Translations under genes and position numbers: made by a program
Part shown: piece by piece, positions 1-8,065 of the stretch
Position numbering within the stretch: the stretch's first letter is position 1
Layout of the letters: each line of letters begins with the position of its first letter
The notes under the pieces: model-generated
Told to the model about the DNA's origin: nothing
The model's input: the letters and a program-made list of their open reading frames with translations, nothing else
Database searches by the model: none
From: UBA947 sp031550975
Lineage (GTDB): Bacteria; Cyanobacteriota; Vampirovibrionia; Gastranaerophilales; Gastranaerophilaceae
Direction: 5' to 3'
DNA length: 64,000 nt
Assembly: GCA_031550975.1 (NCBI GenBank)
Contig: JAVBOC010000003.1
Span: forward strand, 62,001 to 126,000

Positions 1-209
1 AATTCGGTGCAAAGAGCCTCAAAAAACTCCGTATTTATTTGGTTTTTACCGGCTTTCATTGCCGGAATCACAAGTGCTGCCGTAATTGTGCCGCCAAGAT
101 AACTGTTTTTTTCAATAAGAAGTGTTTTTAGCCCGAGCCTGCCCGCAGTATAAGCTGCTGCACATCCTGCAGTTCCGCCGCCAACAACAATTACGTCATA
201 ACTGCTCAT
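1..209 (-). CDS. FAD-dependent oxidoreductase, N-terminal fragment
   Basis: Only the first 69 codons lie inside the window; the gene runs off the left edge. The N-terminus is a classic dinucleotide-binding Rossmann fold: a beta strand, then G10-x-G12-x-x-G15, and an acidic E33 at the end of the second strand (LLIEKN), as expected for FAD ribose binding. The following LGGT segment resembles the FAD_oxidored (PF12831) group. An AGGAGGG Shine-Dalgarno sits 7 bases before the ATG. The start overlaps the end of the upstream MnmC2-like gene by 14 bases, so the two are probably co-transcribed. The substrate cannot be told from this fragment. Confidence 0.8.
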   Translation of the reverse strand, partial: MSSYDVIVVGGGTAGCAAAYTAGRLGLKTLLIEKNSYLGGTITAALVIPAMKAGKNQINTEFFEALCTE

Positions 210-1386
210 TGGAATGCCCTCCTTTGTTTGCCCCTTTAATATATTTAGAACTTGATATCAAGCCACTATTTTTAACATCCATTGAATGGCGCTCAATTAT
301 CGCCTCATTAGAGGCGTTTAAATTTTCATCGCGATAAATAACACCTGCTTTAGTATTAAGGAGCCCTAAATCGTATTCTGAAAGGGGCGTTTTTATAAGC
401 TCAGGATTCTTGACAGCGACTGTGCCGATTTGTTTGCCATTTTTTGTGGTTTTGCCTACACAGAATCCCGCCTGCAAAAAAGCATTTCTGACGTTTGCAG
501 CATTGGAGTAGGTCAGGATTATTCCGTTCTCATCTAAACGCTCATGAAGCAGCCTAAAAAAATCAACAGTCCATAAGCAAGGACATTTAGTGGGTGAAAA
601 TGCGTCCAAAAATATATAGTCATATTTAGTATCAGGCGAAATTTCGTTTAAAATGGCGGTTCTGGCGTCTATTATATGTGGCCTAAAAGTTATTTTACTA
701 TCTTTTGTGGTTTTCAAGGCGTTTTTATAGCATTTAGTTATATTCCGATAATATATATTATGTAAAAAGTGCTTTATTTTACCCTTCGGGGTGTTAGAAT
801 ACCCCTTTTTTGTCAAGAAATCGCATAGATTTATCATATAAGGGTCGAAATATTGAGGCGAGTTTATTTTGTTTATAAAATCTGATGCTTCAGTTGATGA
901 CTTGTTAGAATTTAAGAGCGAAATTAACAAGATTACATTCACTTCTTGTTTTAGTTTATATCGAGATTGTGTCTTAAGCTTTGATATTTTTTCTATCTTT
1001 TCATGTTGAGGTAATTTTTCTTGTTTATAGAAAAATTTATTTTTATTCTCCCTCACAAAAAATGGGGAAAGTTCGAGCAAAATCTTATCGGTATCTATCG
1101 CGTCGATATTCAAGTTTAAGGAAGGATTTTTTTCATGAAATTTTTCTTCTAAAAAATAATTTAAAAAACTTTTTGTGTTGTATCCGATTCCAAAACAAAT
1201 ATCTAAAACATTGAGCGAAGTTTTGTTGTTCTCGCAGGTAAAATGTCTTTCTATATCTGCCGGCAGAATAAACTTCTCATAAGCCTCTGTTAAAGCGCCA
1301 TAAGTAGAGTGATATATGTCATCAGCAGACGGGCTAAAAAGCCCTACAGAGCCGTCGTTAGTGAAATACGCGTTCAATTCATACAT
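196..1386 (-). CDS. MnmC2-like SAM-dependent methyltransferase (tRNA wobble uridine modification family)
   Basis: A 396-residue protein with a methyltransferase core. A SAM-binding loop CFGIGYN lies at about residues 64-70, and the DAFSP motif at 261-265 is followed by a helix and a TYSNAANVR segment, as in the methyltransferase half of MnmC (Methyltransf_30/DUF752). That half methylates 5-aminomethyl-2-thiouridine in tRNA. Residues about 100-235 are a Lys-rich, low-conservation insertion that makes it longer than stand-alone family members. The start at 1386 was chosen over 1452 because TATAAT ends 6 bases before this ATG with TTGACC 17 bases further up, giving a leaderless transcript. Its 3' end overlaps an FAD oxidoreductase gene. 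Family is fairly certain; tRNA substrate is inferred. Confidence 0.75.
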   Translation of the reverse strand: MYELNAYFTNDGSVGLFSPSADDIYHSTYGALTEAYEKFILPADIERHFTCENNKTSLNVLDICFGIGYNTKSFLNYFLEEKFHEKNPSLNLNIDAIDTDKILLELSPFFVRENKNKFFYKQEKLPQHEKIEKISKLKTQSRYKLKQEVNVILLISLLNSNKSSTEASDFINKINSPQYFDPYMINLCDFLTKKGYSNTPKGKIKHFLHNIYYRNITKCYKNALKTTKDSKITFRPHIIDARTAILNEISPDTKYDYIFLDAFSPTKCPCLWTVDFFRLLHERLDENGIILTYSNAANVRNAFLQAGFCVGKTTKNGKQIGTVAVKNPELIKTPLSEYDLGLLNTKAGVIYRDENLNASNEAIIERHSMDVKNSGLISSSKYIKGANKGGHSNEQL

Positions 1387-1392
1387 TCTAAC

Positions 1393-1421
1393 ATTATATT
1401 TCGCCCCTAAAAATAGGTCAA
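1393..1421 (-). promoter_or_regulatory. leaderless promoter of the MnmC2-like gene
   Basis: On the minus strand TTGACC (1416-1421), a 17-base spacer and TATAAT (1393-1398). The -10 box ends 6 bases before the ATG at 1386, so transcription should start on the start codon. No Shine-Dalgarno is present. Confidence 0.6.
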
Positions 1422-1444
1422 AAGTGTGTATTTTTGTGTGTTTT

Positions 1445-1453
1445 TGGTACAAT
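1445..1453 (+). promoter_or_regulatory. extended -10 promoter of thrB
   Basis: TGG-TACAAT (TACAAT at 1448-1453). The predicted start near 1460 leaves a short leader holding GGAGG at 1466-1470 before the ATG at 1477. This gene thus uses a normal ribosome binding site, unlike its divergent leaderless neighbour. Confidence 0.5.
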
Positions 1454-1476
1454 ATGGAAATACACGGAGGAAATAT

Positions 1477-2424
1477 ATGAAAGTAAGTGTGAAAGTACCC
1501 GCCACGTCGGCCAATATAGGGCCCGGTTTTGACTGTATGGGACTTGCATTGCCAATTTATAACACAATAACCTTAGAAGAAACAGTTTTACCAGGCACCG
1601 GAGTTGATATAAACATTGTTTCTGACGACCTTGATATGGATGAATTACCGCTTAACCAAATCCCGTTAGATGAAAACAGCATTGTTTACAAAGCAATTGA
1701 GGTACTTTACAACTCAATCGGACAAACTCCGAGCGAATTAAAAGTGACAATTCATACCGGAATTCCGCTCACACGCGGCTTGGGAAGCAGTTCATCTGTT
1801 ATTGTTGGCGGCTTAATGGCAGCAAACGAGCTCCTTGGAAGACCCGCTGATGAAGCGGCAATACTTTCTATAGCTTCTGAAATTGAAGGGCACCCTGATA
1901 ACGTTGTCCCTGCAATAGTTGGCGGACTTGTTATAGCCTCCCAAGAAGAAGATGGCAGCGTGGTTTGCAGACAAATCAATTGGCCGGACGAGTGGCAAAT
2001 AACTGTTTGTATACCTGATTTTGAACTTGCAACTGAGATCGCGCGTTCAGTTCTACCTGATCAAATCCCTAGAAAAGACGCTATATTTAACATTCAACGT
2101 GTTGGATTGTTTATTGAAGCTGTCAACAACAAAGATAAAGAACTGATGAAGATAGCCCTCAAAGACAAGCTCCACCAGCCTTATAGAATGAAATTGGTTC
2201 CCGGTTTAAAAGAAATTATGGAAAACTTAAAACACGAAGAAGATGTTTTGGGCTGTGTTTTGAGCGGTGCGGGCCCGTCAATTTTGGTATTTTCACACAC
2301 AAATGATATAGACAAAGTGAAATCTATTGTTCGCGACACCTGGGCGCAGATGAATGTTAAAGCTGATATTAGGACTTTACCACTCGAAAAATGCGGCGCG
2401 ACCGTTATAAAACAAGAGGGTTAA
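1477..2424 (+). CDS. thrB: homoserine kinase
   Basis: Phosphorylates L-homoserine to O-phosphohomoserine in threonine synthesis. The 315-residue length is normal for the family. It begins with the GHMP-kinase start VKVPATSANIGPGFD and has the ATP-binding loop PLTRGLGSSSS at residues 97-107, plus the C-terminal GAGPS motif. The ATG at 1477 was chosen because GGAGG lies 6 bases upstream; an in-frame ATG further upstream (1426) lies inside the divergent promoter region. It is a single-gene unit closed by a strong terminator 14 bases after the stop. No thrC or hom gene is adjacent here. Confidence 0.95.
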   Translation: MKVSVKVPATSANIGPGFDCMGLALPIYNTITLEETVLPGTGVDINIVSDDLDMDELPLNQIPLDENSIVYKAIEVLYNSIGQTPSELKVTIHTGIPLTRGLGSSSSVIVGGLMAANELLGRPADEAAILSIASEIEGHPDNVVPAIVGGLVIASQEEDGSVVCRQINWPDEWQITVCIPDFELATEIARSVLPDQIPRKDAIFNIQRVGLFIEAVNNKDKELMKIALKDKLHQPYRMKLVPGLKEIMENLKHEEDVLGCVLSGAGPSILVFSHTNDIDKVKSIVRDTWAQMNVKADIRTLPLEKCGATVIKQEG

Positions 2425-2437
2425 ATATTTATCTCAT

Positions 2438-2465
2438 AAAAAAACTCCCGAAAAGGGAGTTTTTT
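2438..2465. terminator. bidirectional rho-independent terminator between thrB and the Gln/Met-rich gene
   Basis: AAAACTCCC (2441-2449), loop GAAAA, GGGAGTTTT (2455-2463), with A and T runs on both sides. It can end thrB on the plus strand and the convergent gene on the minus strand. Confidence 0.9.
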
Positions 2466-2490
2466 ACTATTTATATCGATTATCGGCTGA

Positions 2491-3060
2491 TTATCCTGCT
2501 GTATATTGTGGAGCAATTGATTTAGCGCCATCTTTTTCTTCTTGTTGCTTAGCTTCGTATTCAGCTTTTGCGATTTGAATTTGTGATTCGAGTGATTCTT
2601 TTTCTGTTGTGAGTTCTTCTTCAATGTCTTTAAGTGGTTGAAGCATAAATTCACGTTGCATATCAAAGTAGTTTTGAAGATTTGCTTGTTCTGATTGCAT
2701 TTGTGCTTGCATTTGATACTGCATTTGTTGTTGGTAATTGTTAAGAGCACCCATTGATGCAGGATCTTTAGGTGTGAAGCCGCTAATGTTCATACCCCGA
2801 GCACCAAGCATTTTTAAAGCCTTTTCATCGCCCATACCAGCAGAACCAAAGATGCTACTCATCATCATTTGACTCATCATGCCCTGTTGACGAATACCAT
2901 TTTCAGCCATGCGCTGTTGTTGTTGCAAGCTTTTTTCCATGTTTGCGACATCTCTTGTGGCACCACGCATTTGTCGCATTACGTCTGTCAACCTGTTTTG
3001 GAGTTGACGGTAATGCCGACCGGCCATTAATTTACCGTATGCGCCCATTAAAAAACTCAT
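2491..3060 (-). CDS. Gln/Met-rich coiled-coil protein of unknown function
   Basis: A 189-residue protein with no recognised domain. A basic N-terminal helix (about residues 8-36) is followed by a Gln/Met-rich stretch (about 43-70), a short Gly-rich linker, a second Gln/Met block (about 103-130) and a charged C-terminal coiled coil (about 140-175). There is no signal peptide. GAGG lies 6 bases before the ATG. It is convergent with thrB across a shared terminator and divergent from the permease gene. The composition suggests a filamentous or scaffold protein, but nothing in the sequence gives a function. Confidence 0.7.
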   Translation of the reverse strand: MSFLMGAYGKLMAGRHYRQLQNRLTDVMRQMRGATRDVANMEKSLQQQQRMAENGIRQQGMMSQMMMSSIFGSAGMGDEKALKMLGARGMNISGFTPKDPASMGALNNYQQQMQYQMQAQMQSEQANLQNYFDMQREFMLQPLKDIEEELTTEKESLESQIQIAKAEYEAKQQEEKDGAKSIAPQYTAG

Positions 3061-3173
3061 GTCGTCCTCGCTTTTTATCTCTTATAAACATATAAAGTAT
3101 ATACTCTTTCAATAATTGCGCATGTTACCTAATTTGTTAACAATTCGTTACAATTCACTTAATTGTATTTTTT

Positions 3174-3182
3174 TGCTAAAAT
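3174..3182 (+). promoter_or_regulatory. leaderless extended -10 promoter of the permease gene
   Basis: TGC-TAAAAT (hexamer 3177-3182) ends 6 bases before the ATG at 3189. A weak -35, TTCACT, lies 17 bases upstream. AAGG just before the ATG is too close to act as a ribosome binding site. Confidence 0.55.
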
Positions 3183-3188
3183 TAAGGT

Positions 3189-4226
3189 ATGTTTAAACAA
3201 CTTTGTACACCGACTAATATAATATTCCTAATTCTGTTGATAGTATTATTGGTTTTTCTTCCAAAAATTGCAGAGATTTTATTACTATTTTTTGCAGCTT
3301 ATGTAATTGCATGCGCTCTTAACCCATTCGCTAACAAATTGGAAAAAAAGATGAACCGTGTGCTGTCTTCAGCGATCGTAGTGCTTGTTGCAATATTGAC
3401 TGTTGGAGCATTGTTTATCCCGATATTCTTTGTGGCATTTAAGGAAATTAAAGCCTTTATCATGCTTTTCCCGGAAAGAATTGAGAGATTGGCCGACTTT
3501 TTTAATAATATAAAAATCTTCGGGCAATCACCGGAGTCATTTGCAAATTCTTTTGATTTAAGTGAAATTTTGCATTCTTCCACCGGGCTTGCGCAAAACG
3601 TTGTCAACCAATCATTAAACTTTACGATGAACGCATTCCAGCTGGTCGTTGTGGTAATTGCGATGCTTATGATGGTTTATTATATCTTGGTTGATAAAAA
3701 ATATTTGAAAGATAAATTTATTGAGTTTTTCCCGCCGAATTTGAAAGAAAGAGCAGGAGAAATTCTAACTGCAATAAGCACCCGAGTGGGCGGATACGTG
3801 AGGATTCAATTGCTTTCTATGGCCGCAGTCGGGATTATGACAGCAATCTTTGTAGCATTTTTTGGCATCGATTATCCGATTTTACTTGGTTTAATCGCCG
3901 GTATTTTTGATATTATTCCGATTTTAGGGCCTGCACTTTCGCTTGGATTGATTTTATTGGTAGCATACCCTATAAGTGCCGCTAAGGCTGCCGGGATAGT
4001 ATGTGCTTTCCTGCTGGTCCAACAACTCTCAAATTACGTCATCAGACCGATTTTGTTCGGCAAATTCATGTCATTAAACCCGTTAATGATCTTCTTTGCA
4101 TTATTTGTGGCGCAGCAATTCCTTGGCTTCTGGGGCGTGATTCTGTCACCTGCGTTGGCTGCTACAACTTGCGTACTGATTGACGAATTATATTTGAAAA
4201 ATATAAATAATATAAATGGTGATTAG
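3189..4226 (+). CDS. AI-2E family / PerM-type integral membrane permease
   Basis: A 345-residue polytopic protein of the AI-2E transporter family (PF01594; YhhT/PerM/YdiK). Two hydrophobic hairpins at the N-terminus are followed by a soluble stretch (about 85-150), then several C-terminal membrane segments. The typical conserved patches are present: FGIDYPILLGLIAGI, IIPILGP, and LNPLMIFFALFVA near the end. Family members export small molecules or act as Na+/H+ antiporters; the substrate cannot be read here. The stop overlaps the GTG start of the radical SAM gene by one base, so the two are translationally coupled. Confidence 0.85.
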   Translation: MFKQLCTPTNIIFLILLIVLLVFLPKIAEILLLFFAAYVIACALNPFANKLEKKMNRVLSSAIVVLVAILTVGALFIPIFFVAFKEIKAFIMLFPERIERLADFFNNIKIFGQSPESFANSFDLSEILHSSTGLAQNVVNQSLNFTMNAFQLVVVVIAMLMMVYYILVDKKYLKDKFIEFFPPNLKERAGEILTAISTRVGGYVRIQLLSMAAVGIMTAIFVAFFGIDYPILLGLIAGIFDIIPILGPALSLGLILLVAYPISAAKAAGIVCAFLLVQQLSNYVIRPILFGKFMSLNPLMIFFALFVAQQFLGFWGVILSPALAATTCVLIDELYLKNINNINGD

Positions 4227-5773
4227 TGAAAACTGATAAACACTCAAAAGAATTATATCTATTTGATTCCCCGACAGCAGCAACACAAGACGAACGAGTT
4301 AATATTTGGCTATGTTTTCCGGGTCCAAATTCGTTTGCACTCTCGTCTGTGGGCTTTTTATGGTTATATAAAACACTTTATGAATCAAAGAATGTTAATG
4401 TTGAGAGGATTTGCGAAGATACAAAGATAACGACTACAAAGCTGGAAAACCTTGATTTGGTTGGCTTTTCTTTCACTTTCGATACAGATTTTTTGACAAT
4501 TTTTAAGATGTTAGACAAATACAAAATTCCTCTTAAGGCCATTGACAGAGATGAAAATCATCCCTTAGTTTTCGCCGGCGGCCCTGTGGCAACATGCAAT
4601 CCGCTGCCATATAGCGACTTTTTCGACTTTTTTATTATTGGCGACGGTGAAGTTGTAAATCTGCAAGTTGTCCAAACGGTAAAAGAAAACAAGGGCAAAA
4701 GCAAAGCCGAACTTTTAAAGATTCTATCAAATATTGAAGGAATATACGTTCCGGCACTGAAAAACAACGTGAAAAAGCTCACTAACAGGCTTGAAAATTG
4801 CATTTACACCCCGATTTTGAGCGAGGAAGCTTTCTTTAAAAATACTTTTATTATTGAAATGTCGCGTGGATGCGCAAATCGCTGCGGTTTCTGTATCGCC
4901 TCTTATATAAATTTACCCTTGCGTTGCACGCCTTATGAAGATCTAATCAACACAATCGAGCTTGGCTTGAAACATACCAATAAAATTGCCTTATTAGGGG
5001 CGCAAATCAGCGCACATCCGCACTTTCATGAGGTTTGCAAATATATTTACGATAAAATCAAGTCGGGTGAAAATATTGAAATGAGCGTTTCTTCCCTGCG
5101 TGTTGATGCGGTTTCGCCGGAAGTTATTAAGACTCTTGTTGCAGCTGGGCAAAAAAATACCACGCTTGCGATTGAAGCGGGTAGCGAACGTTTACGCAAA
5201 GTAATTAACAAAAATCTAGCACAAGAGCAAATCATAGAAGCGGTTAAAACATGCCGCGAACACGGGTTAAAAGGGGTTAAATTCTACGGAATACTTGGGC
5301 TTCCAACTGAAACTCAAGAAGATATTGAGGCGCTTGTTACACTCGCCAGAGAGCTTAAAACAGCGAACAAAGGCTTCAATATATCCTTCGGGTTCTCAAC
5401 ATTTGTTCCAAAGCCTCACACGCCATTCCAGTGGTCTCAGAGAGAGGATTCGAAGTCACTTGAACTTAAAACCAACTACCTAAAGAGAGAATTACACAAA
5501 TTAGGCATAGAAACCAGTATTTCGAGCAGCAAATGGGATTATTATCAAGCAGTTTTATCACTTGGTGATGAAACTCTTGGAGATTTTGTCTTGGAAGCCT
5601 ACAAACAAGGCGGCAAGCTTGGCGCTTTTAAAGCTGCTACAAAGAAATTCAACATCAACCTGCCTCAATTATCCCTTGAAGCACCTTTGCCATGGGATCT
5701 TATGGAAATGAACCCCGGCAAAGAATTTTTAGTCGCGGAATACAAGCGTTTACTTGACTACCAAGCCCTGTAA
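4226..5773 (+). CDS. B12-binding-like radical SAM protein
   Basis: A 515-residue protein. The N-terminal part (about 25-160) has a cobalamin-binding-like fold with the VFAGGP...IIGDGE pattern. The radical SAM cysteines are C216, C220 and C223 (CANRCGFC), which ligate a 4Fe-4S cluster. A TIM-barrel follows, and the C-terminal part holds the FVPKPHTPFQW segment seen in the TIGR03960-type uncharacterised radical SAM family. The start is GTG at 4226, overlapping the previous stop; a TGA six bases upstream in frame rules out an earlier one. The 3' end overlaps the convergent gene by 16 bases. Reaction unknown. Confidence 0.85.
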   Translation: MKTDKHSKELYLFDSPTAATQDERVNIWLCFPGPNSFALSSVGFLWLYKTLYESKNVNVERICEDTKITTTKLENLDLVGFSFTFDTDFLTIFKMLDKYKIPLKAIDRDENHPLVFAGGPVATCNPLPYSDFFDFFIIGDGEVVNLQVVQTVKENKGKSKAELLKILSNIEGIYVPALKNNVKKLTNRLENCIYTPILSEEAFFKNTFIIEMSRGCANRCGFCIASYINLPLRCTPYEDLINTIELGLKHTNKIALLGAQISAHPHFHEVCKYIYDKIKSGENIEMSVSSLRVDAVSPEVIKTLVAAGQKNTTLAIEAGSERLRKVINKNLAQEQIIEAVKTCREHGLKGVKFYGILGLPTETQEDIEALVTLARELKTANKGFNISFGFSTFVPKPHTPFQWSQREDSKSLELKTNYLKRELHKLGIETSISSSKWDYYQAVLSLGDETLGDFVLEAYKQGGKLGAFKAATKKFNINLPQLSLEAPLPWDLMEMNPGKEFLVAEYKRLLDYQAL

Positions 5774-6333
5774 CGGGTTAGGACAATTTTCATGTCTTCT
5801 ACATGTTTCTTTTTTAAACGAACATAAGCGCCATTTCTGTTATTAAAGACACAAAGGGTTTTTGCGCAGTGATCAAAAAAGCCGGAAAACTCGGCATACG
5901 CACTGGCTCTGTCTTTCATAGCTTTACATTCTTCAAAGCTATTACAAATATCGTTGTAGGTGTTGCCAGCCATTGTCGTTCTGTATGCCGGAGGGCTGAA
6001 AGTCACAATTGAATATGTATTTCCAAGAGATGCTACATGGGCTCTAACCGCTGCATCAAAAGCTGCTGAATCCTCTTTCTTAGGATCAGCTACATAAAAC
6101 ACGACTCTATCTCCGCCTTGGAACACTTGTGGCAAACGGTTTTGGGTTTTATAAATATTCATAACATTTTCTGGCACAAGAGAGGCCTTTGTCGAATATT
6201 TGTAACTGCCTTCTCTTTCAGACACATCAAAAAGAGAAACTATTTCTGCCGTAGCATCATCAATACTCCAATTGTGCGAAGCAAGATAGCCTAATGAACC
6301 GACAATTATTAAAATTAAAACGAAAATTCTCAT
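5758..6333 (-). CDS. membrane-anchored periplasmic protein of unknown function
   Basis: A 191-residue protein with an N-terminal hydrophobic anchor (residues about 3-18) and no lipobox, so it should sit on the outer face of the inner membrane. The soluble part has a strand-like RVVFYVADPKK and four cysteines in two pairs (CNSFEEC and CAKTLC). This faintly recalls a thioredoxin-like fold, but no CxxC active site is present. GGAGG lies 6 bases before the ATG. It overlaps the end of the radical SAM gene tail to tail with no terminator. I do not recognise it. Confidence 0.65.
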   Translation of the reverse strand: MRIFVLILIIVGSLGYLASHNWSIDDATAEIVSLFDVSEREGSYKYSTKASLVPENVMNIYKTQNRLPQVFQGGDRVVFYVADPKKEDSAAFDAAVRAHVASLGNTYSIVTFSPPAYRTTMAGNTYNDICNSFEECKAMKDRASAYAEFSGFFDHCAKTLCVFNNRNGAYVRLKKKHVEDMKIVLTRYRAW

Positions 6334-6405
6334 ATAACCTCCACATTAATTACAAGTATAATAACATGTGGAGCTAAAAAGTGCAAATTGTTTCAATCTT
6401 TGATT

Positions 6406-8049
6406 TTACGCTGTTTTAGCGGCTTTTGCTTTTTCAGCAGCAAGCGCCTGGCGCTTAGCTTCAGATTTTCTTGTCATATGGATGTTAAACTTCGGTAATA
6501 AAATACCTAAAACGATACAAGAATATAAGAATCCGCCAACTTGAGCTTTGCTAATTACGCCTAGTTTCTTCAACGCAGCTTTTGCTATATCCGCATTTTC
6601 ACCGCCGGCTTTTGCAGCGTTTTTAAGCTCCATGAGCATATCTTTGAACAACTTCGCTTTGCCGTCTTTAACTGTGTCAGTCCCCATAGCTTTAATGGCA
6701 TTGCTAACAACTTCATCACGCGTTACAGGAGTACACTTGAAGAAAGACTTAACTACGCTGTCTTTATTCCATTCGCCTTTAATAAGAGTTGGATCTAGGC
6801 CTTTAGTGATGAGTTTAGAAACAACACTGCCGAGTATGAGCCAGTTCACGAATCCGATAGAATCACGCACTAATGCTTCTCTGAGTTCGTCCTTATCACG
6901 TGCTGATAGCAGACGTGAGGTAATCGTAACAGCATATATCAATTTGAATTGCGCAAGAGTTGGGGCAATTCCTGTGAATTGTATATTTTTCAACAATTGA
7001 CCCGGATTTCCAATGCTGCATATAGCCGCAGTCAATCCAGCCAGCGCCGTGCCTGCTTTTAAAGCTTTAAACCCGGAAGATTTATCTTTTTCTCTGCCTG
7101 CAACACCTACAAAGCCATCACAGCCTGTTTTCTTACGAGTTAGGTATGTGTTAATCGGTTGTATAGAAAGTCCAAGAAGTCCCGCAAATCCTAATCCCAA
7201 CACTGAACGGCTTGTACCAAGAGTGGTCAAGCGTTTTAAGAATTTAGCACCTTTATCGGCTTGATCTGCAAATTGTTGAGTAATTCCTTCTTTTTTGAAG
7301 GTATTAGTTATACTTATCAGATTGTCGACAAAAGAGTCCAGCGAAACAACTACACTAGTTTTAGCTTTATCTGAAGCAACAGCAAGCTTACCGCCGGTTT
7401 CATGAACAACACTGCCCAGTTTAAAATTGCTTTCAGAACCGGTATCTTTTAAAATCATTGCATGAATTGCTTTTCTTGCATCTTTTACAGCCTTTTTGTC
7501 TTTTGCAAGGTCTAATGTCGCAACGTTATCGTTGTAGAAGTTAATGACTTTTCTCACAGTACCATCTGAAATTCCTACTTGATCACCATTGTTATTAATG
7601 GTTTTAACGCCACTTAAAATTTCATTTAAATATCCATTTACTGCATTCGGAGAATTTGCACTTACATGTTTTGCATAAGTTTCACCAAAATTGTTGATAA
7701 CGTCACTTGAAGCAAGGATTTTGTGTGCGCTAATCCCCAACTTTTTATTCAATGAGAACGCTAAAAGCGCACCCGCACCCGCACCATACACCCCAAATAA
7801 AGCGTGGTTAAGGGTACTTGAGCCTTGTTGACGACCTGTTTCAATACCTATATTCGGCCCTCTTTCAACAAAGTCTACTATCGTTCTTGGGCCTGTCATG
7901 GCAGCAACATCAACCGCTACAGCTCCCCAAGCCGGATCATTTTGTAAGAAACGCAAAGCCCCTGGCACCCAGGTCGCTGCATTACCAAATTGCGGGTTAT
8001 TACCAACCTTTTTATAATCTATTCTATTATCTATTGCTTGTGCTTTCAC
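6406..8049 (-). CDS. large NPxFG-motif protein, tandem paralogue A, unknown function
   Basis: A 547-residue protein with N18-P-Q-F-G22 near the N-terminus, then two or three hydrophobic segments (about 85-105, 290-310, 330-350, 500-520) and a Lys/Ala-rich C-terminal tail. It is a clear paralogue of the next upstream gene. They share a QPIN-x-x-LTRK block, an SR...DELREA-x-x-RD block, and the same order of hydrophobic segments. The start is GTG at 8049 with AGAGG 6-7 bases upstream. The 16-base gap to the paralogue means one operon. No known domain; the hydrophobic segments suggest a membrane-associated role. Confidence 0.7.
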   Translation of the reverse strand: MKAQAIDNRIDYKKVGNNPQFGNAATWVPGALRFLQNDPAWGAVAVDVAAMTGPRTIVDFVERGPNIGIETGRQQGSSTLNHALFGVYGAGAGALLAFSLNKKLGISAHKILASSDVINNFGETYAKHVSANSPNAVNGYLNEILSGVKTINNNGDQVGISDGTVRKVINFYNDNVATLDLAKDKKAVKDARKAIHAMILKDTGSESNFKLGSVVHETGGKLAVASDKAKTSVVVSLDSFVDNLISITNTFKKEGITQQFADQADKGAKFLKRLTTLGTSRSVLGLGFAGLLGLSIQPINTYLTRKKTGCDGFVGVAGREKDKSSGFKALKAGTALAGLTAAICSIGNPGQLLKNIQFTGIAPTLAQFKLIYAVTITSRLLSARDKDELREALVRDSIGFVNWLILGSVVSKLITKGLDPTLIKGEWNKDSVVKSFFKCTPVTRDEVVSNAIKAMGTDTVKDGKAKLFKDMLMELKNAAKAGGENADIAKAALKKLGVISKAQVGGFLYSCIVLGILLPKFNIHMTRKSEAKRQALAAEKAKAAKTA

Positions 8050-8065
8050 AACTATTCCTCTTATT

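Noticed and set aside
1387..1452. Longer N-terminus for the MnmC2-like protein starting at 1452
   Set aside because: The extra codons cover the predicted -10 and -35 boxes, and the family start fits the ATG at 1386.
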